Below are positions 22,278 through 30,595 of a stretch of 30,595 bases of DNA, in pieces. The translations under genes were made by a program, and so were the position numbers. This DNA is from JAGXLC01 sp964585385. Lineage in GTDB: Bacteria > Bacteroidota > Bacteroidia > Bacteroidales > UBA12077. The stretch is from assembly GCA_964585385.1 (NCBI GenBank), contig CAZPDP010000041.1, positions 1 through 30,595 on the forward strand. Direction: 5' to 3'. The notes below the pieces were generated by a model, which was not told where the DNA came from, did no database searches, and worked only from the letters and a program-made list of their open reading frames with translations. Numbering within the stretch: position 1 is the first letter of the stretch; each line of letters opens with the position of its first letter.

Positions 22278-24467
22278 TCACCCTCCCAACTCCAACTGAT
22301 TCTTCACCAGCTCATAATAAGCACCTCTTTTCTCCGCTAATTCCGTATGCGTTCCTTGCTCCACGATTTTTCCCTTATCCAGTACCACAATCTGATCTGC
22401 GTTTTTTACCGTACTTAGCCTGTGGGCCACAATCACCACTGTTCTTCCTTCAAAAAACTGATCCAGGTTTTCCATAATCACTTTTTCATTGTTAGCATCC
22501 AGTGCGTTGGTTGCTTCATCAAAGAAAATATATTCCGGTTTCTTATATACAGCTCTCGCAATTAAAATTCTCTGTTGCTGGCCCTGTGAAAGTCCGATGC
22601 CATTCTTACCGATTTTTGTATTATACCCCAGGGGCAAAGATTCAATATAATCCTGAATGTTAGCAGTTTTCACTGCATGAAGCAGTCGCTCTTTATCTAC
22701 CGATTCATCAGAGACGGCAATATTGTTGGCAATAGTGTCTGAAAATATAAATCCATCCTGCATAACAACACCGCACTTATCTCTCCACACGCGATTACTG
22801 AAATTATTGAGATGTATATCACCTATTCTGATAGTTCCTTCCACAGGCGGATAAAAGCCAAGAAGCAGTTTAATAAGTGTCGTCTTTCCTGACCCGGAAA
22901 CACCGACAATAGCAGTCATTTTCTTTTCAGGTATCTGAAGGTTCACGTTTTCCAAAACATATGGAGAATGTGGTCCTTCATACTGAAAATAAACTGAATT
23001 CATATTCAGATCTGCCTTTTGGGGAAGGATGGATATCTTAGGTGCACTCCAGTCTTCTTCATCTTCCTTATTGTGAATCTCTCCCAGACGCTCCAGGCTA
23101 ATCTTCGCATCCTGTGTTCTGTTCATAAAGCTGATCAATTGCTGAAGCGGACTGTTAAGCTGGCCAATAATAAACTGGACTGCCAGCATCATACCCAGGG
23201 TCATTGAACCATCTATTACCGCTTTTGCAGCTAAGAAAACGATGATTACATTTTTGACCTCGTTTATGAATACACCCCCGGCCTGCTGATATTGCTGAAG
23301 AGATAATCCCTTCATATTTACCCGGAACAACTTTGCCTGGATATTCTCCCATTCCCAGCGTTTTTGTTTTTCGCAATTCTGAAGTTTAATTTCCTGCATA
23401 CCTGTAATTAACTGTATAAGGTTACTCTGGTTGTCCGAAAGCTGGGCAAAACGACGGTGATCCAGCTCTCTTCTTCGCTTCATGAAAAGGATAACCCAAA
23501 AAACATAGAGTGCGCTACCTAAGAGGAATATACCTAAAATCTTCATATTATAAATAGCAAGTACTATACTGAAAATGATAAGGTTCACAAATGAAAACAG
23601 GGTATTCAGTGTATTGGTGGTTAAAAATGATTCAATACGCCGGTGATCCTGGATTCGTTGTATCAAATCCCCAGTCATCTTGGTATTGAAAAAGGCTACA
23701 GGAAGCCTCATAAGTTTCATAAGAAAATCAGAAATAATGGAAATATTGATTCGGGTACTCAGATGCAGTAAAATCCAGCTTCTTATAAAATTGACACTGG
23801 TTCTACCCAGAATCAACACTAACTGGGCAACGATTATAAGCGTGACAAAGTCCAGGTCCTGATTATTAATACCCTTATCAACAATGGATTGAGTAAGAAA
23901 AGGAAGAATGAGTTGAATCAGGCTGCCAATAACCAGTCCCAGAATCAACTGGATTATAAACTTTTTATATTGAGAAAGATAAGAAAGCAGAAATCCAAAA
24001 CCTGACTTATTCATTTTTTCATCTTCCTGCTTGTAAAAATCAGGAGTCGGTTCCAGAAGCAAACAAAGCCCTTTATCCTTATCCCCTTCTCTTGTGGAAG
24101 CCCATCCAGCCATAAATTCCTTTTTTGGCATACGCATTTTTCCTCTGGCTGGGTCAGATACATAGACCTTTTCTTTTTTAATTTTATAGACCGTAATAAA
24201 ATGATTTTGTTTCCAATGAGCTATGCAAGGTAAAGGAGCTTCTTTTACCAGTTGGTCCCAACTAATACGAACTCCCATCGTACGAAAACCTATTGATTCG
24301 GCAGCATCACTGATACCTGTCATTGAAACGCCTTCTCGGGTGATATAACTCCGGTCTCTGAGAGTTTGTAGCGTATAATTTTTTCCATAATATTTTGCAA
24401 TCATTCTCAGGCAGGAAGGACCGCAATCTGTTGCATCGTGTTGCTGGTAAAATGGAAATGATGACAT
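22278..24467 (-). CDS. C39 peptidase-containing ABC exporter
   Basis: The 729-residue protein fuses three modules. Residues 1-140 are a C39 peptidase with Q9, catalytic C15 (DATDCGPSC), H89 (QNHFITVY) and D105 (VSDPARG), so the protease should be active. Residues about 165-445 are an ABC transmembrane domain with several helices. The ATPase follows, with Walker A GVSGSGKTT near 520, signature LSQGQQQR near 625, Walker B YIFFDEATNALD near 645 and the H-loop AHRLST. Such transporters cut the leader of a peptide after a double-glycine-type site and export it. The adaptor gene lies downstream and a LytTR gene upstream. I found no double-glycine-leader peptide ORF in the gaps around it. Confidence 0.95.
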   Translation of the reverse strand: MSSFPFYQQHDATDCGPSCLRMIAKYYGKNYTLQTLRDRSYITREGVSMTGISDAAESIGFRTMGVRISWDQLVKEAPLPCIAHWKQNHFITVYKIKKEKVYVSDPARGKMRMPKKEFMAGWASTREGDKDKGLCLLLEPTPDFYKQEDEKMNKSGFGFLLSYLSQYKKFIIQLILGLVIGSLIQLILPFLTQSIVDKGINNQDLDFVTLIIVAQLVLILGRTSVNFIRSWILLHLSTRINISIISDFLMKLMRLPVAFFNTKMTGDLIQRIQDHRRIESFLTTNTLNTLFSFVNLIIFSIVLAIYNMKILGIFLLGSALYVFWVILFMKRRRELDHRRFAQLSDNQSNLIQLITGMQEIKLQNCEKQKRWEWENIQAKLFRVNMKGLSLQQYQQAGGVFINEVKNVIIVFLAAKAVIDGSMTLGMMLAVQFIIGQLNSPLQQLISFMNRTQDAKISLERLGEIHNKEDEEDWSAPKISILPQKADLNMNSVYFQYEGPHSPYVLENVNLQIPEKKMTAIVGVSGSGKTTLIKLLLGFYPPVEGTIRIGDIHLNNFSNRVWRDKCGVVMQDGFIFSDTIANNIAVSDESVDKERLLHAVKTANIQDYIESLPLGYNTKIGKNGIGLSQGQQQRILIARAVYKKPEYIFFDEATNALDANNEKVIMENLDQFFEGRTVVIVAHRLSTVKNADQIVVLDKGKIVEQGTHTELAEKRGAYYELVKNQLELGG

Positions 24468-24599
24468 AATATTCTAATTGATTAAAAGAAATAATATCAT
24501 TGGAATATGGATTACATATCTAAACACTATTTTTCTTCTAAATATAAAAGAAATTAGTCAACAGACATTAAATTCCAGTAGGTAAATTAAAAAAAAGCC

Positions 24600-24965
24600 T
24601 TATTCCATAAATTCCACTTCCCCGCAAAAGACAGGATTATCAAGGAGAATATTTTCGAGCCGGAACTTCATCATATGATAAAAGGGTATTTCCAGCCCGT
24701 CAATCATCTTAAGGTAGTTATCATCCCAAAAAACTTCATCTATATAATGGACGTTTACAATCCAGCATTGATGAATTCTGCTAAAATGCAGTTCTGGTAG
24801 CTTTTCCATAACTTCAGTAATAGGCTTGTTGATCTGAACCTCCCTGTTGCCCGTCAGGCAAATAATAGTCCAGTCTTCATCAGCCATGCAGCAGGTGATA
24901 TCCTCGGGAGAAATTGAGATTAACTGCTCGTAAACCTTAAAAATTAATCTTCTGGAGTAAATCAT
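24600..24965 (-). CDS. Stand-alone LytTR DNA-binding protein
   Basis: The 121-residue protein is almost entirely a LytTR domain. An opening strand with IYSRRLIFKVYEQLISISPE and DITCCMADEDWTIICLTGN leads into the hallmark FSRIHQCWIVNVHYIDEVFW (about residues 81-100). There is no receiver, membrane or sensor domain, so activity may depend on another protein or on expression level. It lies 132 bp upstream of the C39 exporter on the same strand and probably regulates it. The ATG at 24963-24965 is the first Met. Confidence 0.85.
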   Translation of the reverse strand: MIYSRRLIFKVYEQLISISPEDITCCMADEDWTIICLTGNREVQINKPITEVMEKLPELHFSRIHQCWIVNVHYIDEVFWDDNYLKMIDGLEIPFYHMMKFRLENILLDNPVFCGEVEFME

Positions 24966-25258
24966 AAGTTTGATTTTTAATTATACCTTCATTAGTTAAT
25001 CTCAAAAACAGCCCAAAGGTAACCTAAGATTTGCAACTTTTTTAAAGAAAGCAGCCTATTTATAAAAATTAAAAATAATATCCTCTGATTATCAACATCT
25101 AGATTAAAATATAATTTGTCTCCATTTTTGATTTACTAAAAAAAAATTGCAAAAATATAAACCCCAAATTTAAAAAAACACAAAACATTTACTCTAAAAA
25201 GTTCATGTTTTAATAAATTTTTATAACCTTTAACGGGCAAATTAAGTCCAATAGAGTA
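24966..25258. other. Divergent AT-rich region between the LytTR gene and comEC
   Basis: This 293-bp spacer is very AT-rich with several A- and T-runs (for example 25139-25147). It carries one exact minus-strand -7 box for the LytTR gene, listed separately. I saw no clear LytTR-type paired direct repeats and no peptide gene on either strand. Confidence 0.5.
25014..25021 (-). promoter_or_regulatory. Exact -7 box upstream of the LytTR gene
   Basis: On the minus strand this reads TACCTTTG, an exact TAnnTTTG match. The best -33 candidate is TTTA at 25046-25043, 21 bases away. A start near 25008 would give a leader of about 43 nt before the ATG at 24965. Confidence 0.4.
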
Positions 25259-27385
25259 TTGAAAAGAGCTCCATTTATACCGATTATTCTTGCATTTATA
25301 TCAGGTATCCTGATCGGTAATACTTTTAATATTGAATGGCAGGCTATTGTATTTACTTTATTTTTAAGCTTGACGATCGTTTCCATTTTCAGGTTACTTC
25401 CATTAAAAACAAAGTTCTTTTATGAAAAATACGTTACTCTTTTTTATATTATCAGTTTGATATGTGCCGGGTCCATTATTTACAAATACCAGGTAACAAA
25501 AAAACCGGAAATCAGTTCCCGGGAAGAAACCTACACCGGATTTATTCTTGATATTCCAAGAGAAACTGAAAAAAGTGTAAGCTTCACAATAAAGTTAAAA
25601 GCGAAAAAAGAGGACAGCAAATGGACAAAAAAGGATGTCAAAATCCTTACTTATATGGCAAAAGACAGTAACTCTCTGCAGCTTAAACCAGGAGATTGTA
25701 TTATCTTCAACAGTTATATCAATAAAGTCAGGAATTACGGAAATCCGGAAGAATTTAACTACAAGCGACACCTTGCCATACATTCTATACATTATCAAAC
25801 CTTTATATCCAGTAATAAGTGGAAAGAACTCAAACAGGCAAAGTCGAATTCTCTGATAGCCCTGTCAAATTCTTACCGGCTGCATCTTATCAACCGATTG
25901 AAACATTCCAAACTGGATTCCAATCAGTATTCTATAACTTCAGCGCTGGTACTTGGCTATAAGGATTTGTTAAGCCAGGAAATAAAACAAAAATTTTCCT
26001 CATCCGGAGCTGTTCACATTTTGGCTGTTAGTGGATTACACGTTGGGATTATTTACATCCTGCTGTATTATGCACTAATTTTTCTGAACAGGTATAACCA
26101 CACAAGAATTCTTAAAACCTTCATAATACTCCTTATCCTTTGCATTTATGCTTTCCTGACAGGGCTTTCGCCTTCGGTATCCAGAGCAACCCTTATGTTT
26201 TCAATTGTAGCAATTGGTAAAGAACTAAGAAGAGAAACATCGGTATTTAACAGCCTGGCTTTTTCAGCATTCATCTTGCTGGTTATTAATCCTAAATTAC
26301 TGTTTTCGGTTGGATTTCAGTTATCCTACCTGGCCGTAGCAAGTATTGTCTTTTTTCAGCCAAGAATATACAGATTGGTGAATCTTCCCGGCTTACCAGA
26401 TAAACTCTGGCAATGGCTTACGGTTGCTCTCGCCGCACAAATTGGCACTGCTCCCCTGGTTATCCACTATTTCAACCAATTTCCCAACTATTTTTGGTTA
26501 ACCAATTTCATTGCTATCCCCGCAGCAGCGGGAATTATCATTTTTGCTCTGCTTTTCCTTATTTTTCAGCCCATATCTCATTTTTTAAGCGCTATATTCG
26601 GCTGGATGCTAAGAAAGGTTCTTTTTGCTTTAGACATCTCACTTGAAACAATAAAGAACCTTCCTTTATCAGTATCTGAAGGCTTATGGCTCGATCAAAT
26701 ACAGATAATAATAATATATGCAATGATTCTTTTTATCAGCTTCTTCATAATAAAAAAAACTGCAAGGTATATTATGACAGTAATGGGTTTCCTGGTTTTA
26801 CTTCTTTTATGGGATATTCATCAGAGAAAAGAAGAAAAAAGGACACACGAATTTTTGGTATACAATGTTCCTAACCAAAGGGTATACAACTACATTAGTC
26901 CGGAAAAGAATTTGGTTTTCACAGGAAAAGAATCAAAAAACGGCGAAAAACCCATAGAAAATCTACATTTCTTTACAGAAGGTTATTGGTTTTCAAAGGA
27001 TGCCCCGGAACCGGTGTATCATCCTTTAGAATCAGAAAAACAAACCGCACCAGGCTCCAACAATGGTTACTATCTAAAATATAACTTCATGAATTTTTGC
27101 GGTTTAAGAATTTATGCTCCCGAAAAACCTATACCTTCTCGATTATCTGTAAATGAAAAGATAAGTTTAGATTACATAATTATTTCTGAAAAAACAAACA
27201 CTTCCCTTGAAAGGATAAATACAATATTTAGGTATGAAAAAATAGTTCTGGATTCTTCAATACCCTATTACAAAAAACAACAATGGGTAAAAAAGCTACA
27301 AAGTAAAGACATCCCTTATTTTGATGTGGCAGAAAAAGGCGCCTTTCGAATAGAATTCAATCAAAAAAATGATAAAAAAATTTGA
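25259..27385 (+). CDS. comEC: ComEC/Rec2-family DNA uptake channel
   Basis: The 708-residue protein has N-terminal hydrophobic segments and a DUF4131-type soluble region (about residues 85-200). The ComEC competence domain contains SSGAVHILAVSGLHVGIIYI (about 247-266), FLTGLSPSVSRATLMFS, and FSVGFQLSYLAVASIVFFQP. More helices run to about residue 515. The last 185 residues are soluble but show no HxHxDH motif, so the beta-lactamase-like nuclease domain of some ComEC proteins is missing or unrecognisable. The family moves single-stranded DNA across the inner membrane during transformation. The start is TTG at 25259; no ATG lies nearby in frame. It is monocistronic, ending 81 bp before trkA. 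Confidence 0.92.
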   Translation: MKRAPFIPIILAFISGILIGNTFNIEWQAIVFTLFLSLTIVSIFRLLPLKTKFFYEKYVTLFYIISLICAGSIIYKYQVTKKPEISSREETYTGFILDIPRETEKSVSFTIKLKAKKEDSKWTKKDVKILTYMAKDSNSLQLKPGDCIIFNSYINKVRNYGNPEEFNYKRHLAIHSIHYQTFISSNKWKELKQAKSNSLIALSNSYRLHLINRLKHSKLDSNQYSITSALVLGYKDLLSQEIKQKFSSSGAVHILAVSGLHVGIIYILLYYALIFLNRYNHTRILKTFIILLILCIYAFLTGLSPSVSRATLMFSIVAIGKELRRETSVFNSLAFSAFILLVINPKLLFSVGFQLSYLAVASIVFFQPRIYRLVNLPGLPDKLWQWLTVALAAQIGTAPLVIHYFNQFPNYFWLTNFIAIPAAAGIIIFALLFLIFQPISHFLSAIFGWMLRKVLFALDISLETIKNLPLSVSEGLWLDQIQIIIIYAMILFISFFIIKKTARYIMTVMGFLVLLLLWDIHQRKEEKRTHEFLVYNVPNQRVYNYISPEKNLVFTGKESKNGEKPIENLHFFTEGYWFSKDAPEPVYHPLESEKQTAPGSNNGYYLKYNFMNFCGLRIYAPEKPIPSRLSVNEKISLDYIIISEKTNTSLERINTIFRYEKIVLDSSIPYYKKQQWVKKLQSKDIPYFDVAEKGAFRIEFNQKNDKKI

Positions 27386-27411
27386 TTATTACCCAACAAG
27401 CTTTTTCTTTG
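27381..27411 (+). promoter_or_regulatory. Putative promoter for trkA-trkH
   Basis: TTTG at 27381-27384, partly inside the comEC stop codon, is a perfect -33 element. Exactly 19 bases later lies TTTCTTTG (27404-27411), one mismatch from TAnnTTTG. A start near 27417 would give a leader of about 50 nt. Confidence 0.45.
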
Positions 27412-27466
27412 CGTAGTTATACTGAAGTTGAAATTTTTACGTATATAGATTCTAATTTAGAAATGT

Positions 27467-28810
27467 ATGAGAATCATAATAGCCGGAGCAGGTGATGTTG
27501 GGACCCATTTGGCAAAAATGCTGAGTAGCGAATTACATGATATTATCATCATCGATCACGAGGAAGAACATGTCAAAGGAATCAATGCCACACTTGACAT
27601 TTTGACTCTTACCGGTAAAGCTACATCTTTTGAAACTTTAAAAGAAGCTAATATTAAGAAAAGCGATCTGTTTATTGCTGTTACTAATTCAGAAGAAGCC
27701 AATATAACAAGCGCCATCTTAGCCAAAAGACTTGGAGCAAATCAAACTATTGCCCGGGTGGATAATCCGGAATACATACGACCTATCAATAAAAATCATT
27801 TTACCAGTCTTGGTATAGACCATCTGATATACCCTGAAAGAATTGCCGCCAGGGAGATAACAGGAATGATCAGCCAGGCAGGTACTTCAGAGGTAGTAGA
27901 TTTTACCGGCGGGAAATTATCGCTTTATGTAATTAAACTGGAAGAAAATGCGCCCGTTATTGGCAAGACCCTGATTCAGGTAATAGATGAAATTAAAGAT
28001 TTTGATTTCAGAGCTGTAGCTATTACAAGAAATTCTGAAACTATCATACCCAGGGGACTGGATACTTTTAAAGTAAACGACCTGGTTTACGTTGTCACCA
28101 ATCAGGCAGGCATAAACAACGTGTTGAAGTATTCCGGCAAAAAAAGAAAGATGGACGTCAAACATGTTATGATTATGGGTGGCAGCCGGATTGGAAAAAG
28201 AACAGCCCAGGCGCTGGAGAACAGGATGAATGTAAAACTGATAGAGAAAGACAAGCAAAAAAGTGAATATTTGGCAGATGAATTGAACAACACGCTGGTT
28301 ATCAATGGCGATGGGCGTGATGTTGAATTATTGAAGGAAGAAGGCCTGGAAACAATGGATACTTTTATAGCAGTTACCGGCAGTTCGGAGACTAATCTGT
28401 TATCCTGTCTGCTGGCTAAGAAAATGGGGGTAAAAAAGACCATAGCAGAAATTGAAAATATTGATTATATAAGTATTGCAGAAAACTTTGGAATCGATAC
28501 AATCATCAATAAAAAATTGGTCACAGCCAGTCGTATTTTTAAGTTTACAATGAGCGCCGAGGTTTCTACCATGAAATGCCTTACCGGATCAGATGCAGAA
28601 GTGCTTGAATTTGTTGCAAAACCTAAATCAAAAATAACCAAAGGCAACCTTCGCGAAATAGAATTTCCAAAAGATGCTATTGTAGGAGGTGTAATAAGAG
28701 GTAACAAAAGCTTTATTGCCAAGGGGGATACCCGTATACAGCCCGAAGATCGCGTAGTCGTATTTGCCCTGCCTACTTCTATTAAAAAGGTTGAATCTTT
28801 TTTTAATTAA
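27467..28810 (+). CDS. trkA: TrkA, regulatory subunit of Trk potassium uptake
   Basis: The 447-residue protein has two tandem RCK units. The first Rossmann domain opens with IIIAGAGDVGTHLAKML (GxGxxG nucleotide loop, residues 6-11) and IIIDHEEEHV with the acidic ribose-binding residues. The second opens with VMIMGGSRIGKRTAQAL, where the glycine loop is altered to GGSRIG, and continues with INGDGRDVELLKEEGL. Each is followed by an RCK_C (TrkA-C) domain. TrkA binds NAD(H) or ATP and gates the TrkH channel on the inner membrane face. TrkH is encoded 5 bp downstream. Confidence 0.96.
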   Translation: MRIIIAGAGDVGTHLAKMLSSELHDIIIIDHEEEHVKGINATLDILTLTGKATSFETLKEANIKKSDLFIAVTNSEEANITSAILAKRLGANQTIARVDNPEYIRPINKNHFTSLGIDHLIYPERIAAREITGMISQAGTSEVVDFTGGKLSLYVIKLEENAPVIGKTLIQVIDEIKDFDFRAVAITRNSETIIPRGLDTFKVNDLVYVVTNQAGINNVLKYSGKKRKMDVKHVMIMGGSRIGKRTAQALENRMNVKLIEKDKQKSEYLADELNNTLVINGDGRDVELLKEEGLETMDTFIAVTGSSETNLLSCLLAKKMGVKKTIAEIENIDYISIAENFGIDTIINKKLVTASRIFKFTMSAEVSTMKCLTGSDAEVLEFVAKPKSKITKGNLREIEFPKDAIVGGVIRGNKSFIAKGDTRIQPEDRVVVFALPTSIKKVESFFN

Positions 28811-28815
28811 ATCCC

Positions 28816-30261
28816 ATGATCAACTTCCGCGTCATATTCAATATTCTGAGCTTACTATTGTTGGTTGAAGGGATATCTATGATTCTTCCCCTGGGTGTTT
28901 CCCTGTATTACCAGGAGCCGGATATGTTTGCCCTGGCTATGGCTGCAGGAATAACAATTATAACAGGCGCTCTTGGATGGAAATTGACTCATAAGGATGA
29001 GAAGACTATCAGTAAAAGGGAAGGATTTCTTATCGTCAGCCTTGTCTGGGTTGTTTTTTCACTTTTTGGCTCCATCCCTTTTATTATAAGTGGCTACATT
29101 CCCTCTTTTACCAATGCCTTCTTTGAAACCATATCAGGTTTTACAACTACAGGTGCATCAATATTAAATGACATTGAAAATCTGCCGCATGGGCTGCTAT
29201 TCTGGAGAAGCATGACCCAATGGCTTGGAGGTATGGGAATTATCGTATTATCACTTGCCATACTTCCTATCTTCGGGATAGGAGGTATGCAGCTGTTTAT
29301 AGCTGAAGTCCCAGGACCCACTCCGGATAAGTTTCATCCCCGGGTAAAAGAGACTGCCAAAAGGTTGTGGGTGATTTATGTGCTTTTTACTGTAGCAGAA
29401 ATTATTCTTCTATATGCAGGAGGTGTCAGTCTGTTTGATTCAGTTTGTCATGCTTTCACTACCATGGCCACAGGAGGTTATTCAACCAAACAGGCCAGCG
29501 TTGCAGAATTTTCACCTTACGTGCAGTATGTAATCACATTTTTCATGTTCCTGGCCGGTACGAACTTTGCCCTATCTTACTATGGACTGCATTTTAAGTT
29601 CGGGAAAATATTCAGAAATGAAGAGTTTAAATTTTACGTATCCTTTCTACTGTTTTTCACCGTTATTATTGCAACCTTTTTATGGATAAATAATACATAC
29701 AGCTTTGAAGGATCCTTCCGTCATGCTGCTTTTCAAGTCGTATCTATTACCACCACTACAGGGTATGTCACGACAGATTACCTAATCTGGATGCCTTTCC
29801 TTTCGGTTATCATATTCATCCTTATGTTTCTGGGAGGATCGGCCGGTTCAACCGGGGGAAGCATTAAGATTGTCAGGGTAGCTCTTTTAATGAAAAACAG
29901 TGTAATGGAGTTGAAACGGCTAATTCACCCTAAAGCTATCATACCTGTAAGGTTCAATAAAAAAGGAATTGACCAGCAAATTATGACCAACGTTCTGGCC
30001 TTTGTCGTATATTACATGATTATTACAGGAGTTAGCACAATTGTTATGGCTTCTATGGGATACGACCTGGATTCATCTATTGGGGCAGTTGCTGCAAGTT
30101 TGGGTAATATCGGACCCGGTATCGGAGCTGTTGGACCTGTTGAAAACTATGCACACATACCGGTTTTTGGCAAATGGTTTTTGTCTTTCCTCATGCTCTT
30201 GGGTCGTCTTGAGCTGTTTACAGTGTTGATACTTTTCTCTCCTGCCTTCTGGAAAAGATAA
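28816..30261 (+). CDS. trkH: TrkH-family potassium transporter
   Basis: The 481-residue membrane protein shows the four pore-loop regions of the TrkH/KtrB family: SGFTTTGASI, FTTMATGGYSTK, ITTTTGYVTTDY and SLGNIGPGIGAVGP. Between them are membrane pairs typical of the M1-P-M2 fold. It forms the potassium-conducting dimer that TrkA regulates. The length is normal and the end FSPAFWKR is the usual TrkH C-terminus. It is co-transcribed with trkA. Confidence 0.96.
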   Translation: MINFRVIFNILSLLLLVEGISMILPLGVSLYYQEPDMFALAMAAGITIITGALGWKLTHKDEKTISKREGFLIVSLVWVVFSLFGSIPFIISGYIPSFTNAFFETISGFTTTGASILNDIENLPHGLLFWRSMTQWLGGMGIIVLSLAILPIFGIGGMQLFIAEVPGPTPDKFHPRVKETAKRLWVIYVLFTVAEIILLYAGGVSLFDSVCHAFTTMATGGYSTKQASVAEFSPYVQYVITFFMFLAGTNFALSYYGLHFKFGKIFRNEEFKFYVSFLLFFTVIIATFLWINNTYSFEGSFRHAAFQVVSITTTTGYVTTDYLIWMPFLSVIIFILMFLGGSAGSTGGSIKIVRVALLMKNSVMELKRLIHPKAIIPVRFNKKGIDQQIMTNVLAFVVYYMIITGVSTIVMASMGYDLDSSIGAVAASLGNIGPGIGAVGPVENYAHIPVFGKWFLSFLMLLGRLELFTVLILFSPAFWKR

Positions 30262-30275
30262 CTCATACAAAAGCA

Positions 30276-30443
30276 AAAGAGGCAATCTCAAAAGTAAAAA
30301 AATGCGTTCACGCAAAGATCACTGACGAAACGCTAAGCCCACAAAGTATTATGGTTCGTCAAATTAGACTTTGCGTGCCTTTGCGAAAATCTTTGCAGAC
30401 CTCTGCGTGGATACATTAAAGCATCTTTTGAGACAACCTCTTT
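30276..30443. mobile_element. MITE-like inverted-repeat element
   Basis: Terminal inverted repeats at 30276-30294 (AAAGAGGCAATCTCAAAAG) and 30425-30443 (CTTTTGAGACAACCTCTTT) match at 16 of 19 positions, with only the central CAA not complementary. Nested inside are CACGCAAAG (30309-30317) with CTTTGCGTG (30369-30377), and GACGAA (30324-30329) with TTCGTC (30355-30360). The whole 168 bp can fold into one interrupted hairpin. It codes for nothing visible and starts 15 bp after trkH. No target duplication was found. It may act as a terminator as well. Confidence 0.5.
30369..30410 (+). repeat. Degenerate CTTTGCG repeats
   Basis: Four units with a 10-12 bp period follow each other: CTTTGCGTGC, CTTTGCGAAAAT, CTTTGCAGAC and CTCTGCGTGG. 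They lie within the MITE-like element, and the first also pairs with CACGCAAAG upstream. Confidence 0.5.
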
Positions 30444-30493
30444 AACCTGCATTATTCATGAATTTTTAAAATATGAATAAAATGCAGAGCCTG

Positions 30494-30595
30494 TACCGCA
30501 AGGCGGTATTAACCCCTTGCTCCGCCGTAGCGGCTACGCGAAGGCGATGCCGACTTAGGTGAACTTAAATTTTTGAAAAAATTTTTAGTGAACCT
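30494..30595. repeat. Cluster of three palindromes at the window edge
   Basis: The first is TACCGC-AAG-GCGGTA (30494-30508). The second is CGTAGC-G-GCTACG (30526-30538). The third is an imperfect palindrome at 30557-30595: AGGT and ACCT ends, ACT/AGT, then AAATTTTT/AAAAATTT around a GA loop. The GC-rich middle contrasts with the AT-rich surroundings. It may be the end of a larger repeat cut by the window. Confidence 0.5.

Noticed and set aside
22575..22610. Non-canonical LSQGQ signature in the C39 exporter as a sign of inactivity
   Set aside because: Variants of LSGGQ with Gln are common in peptidase-containing exporters, and Walker A, Walker B and H-loop are intact.
24966..25258. Hidden double-glycine peptide gene upstream of the LytTR gene
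   Set aside because: All frames on both strands are broken by stops or lack a start and a GG/GA cleavage site.

Overview
The window looks like a chromosomal segment of a member of the Bacteroidota, most likely a Bacteroidales/Marinilabiliales-type relative. The evidence is the complete moxR-DUF58-batABCDE cluster in Bacteroidetes order, several TAnnTTTG-type -7 promoter boxes, weak Shine-Dalgarno sites, TTG/GTG starts, a ComEC without its beta-lactamase-like tail, a CCC-motif membrane protein and a SiaC-family protein. There is no rRNA, tRNA, CRISPR array or recognisable transposase gene. The organism assignment is inference from gene content; no phylogenetic marker is present.

Region 1 (109-10263, all minus strand) is one long co-directional run: moxR, a small secreted protein, a DUF58 protein, a BatD-like membrane protein, batA, batB, batC, batD, batE, a small membrane protein and a LiaF-like membrane protein. 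Spacing from moxR to the small membrane protein is -4 to 40 nt. This encodes a MoxR AAA+ ATPase plus von Willebrand A and TPR membrane proteins, thought to act in envelope stress or protein maturation.

Region 2 (10474-13446) holds truA, an orphan HAMP-GAF-coiled-coil sensor with no output domain, and convergently a SiaC/DUF1987 phosphoprotein. Just upstream of the SiaC gene lies a decayed C-terminal fragment of an FtsX/MacB-type ABC permease (13466-13686), broken by a stop and a frameshift.

Region 3 (13995-17540) is the most interesting: an apparent operon of an AMMECR1-domain protein, acylphosphatase, AmmeMemoRadiSam radical SAM enzyme, Memo-family protein, a DUF2752 protein and a CCC-motif membrane protein, closed by a strong intrinsic terminator. 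The AMMECR1 protein has lost the family's GCIG signature, and two small palindromes with a TGTAACA core lie upstream.

Region 4 (17575-20654) has a LuxC-type acyl-CoA reductase, miaA and a HisJ-type PHP phosphoesterase. Region 5 (20791-24965, minus) is an export module: LytTR regulator, C39-peptidase ABC exporter and HlyD-type adaptor, with no visible substrate peptide. Region 6 (25259-30261, plus) is comEC followed by trkA-trkH for potassium uptake. The right end (30262-30595) is non-coding and rich in nested inverted repeats, including a MITE-like element with 19-bp imperfect terminal inverted repeats.
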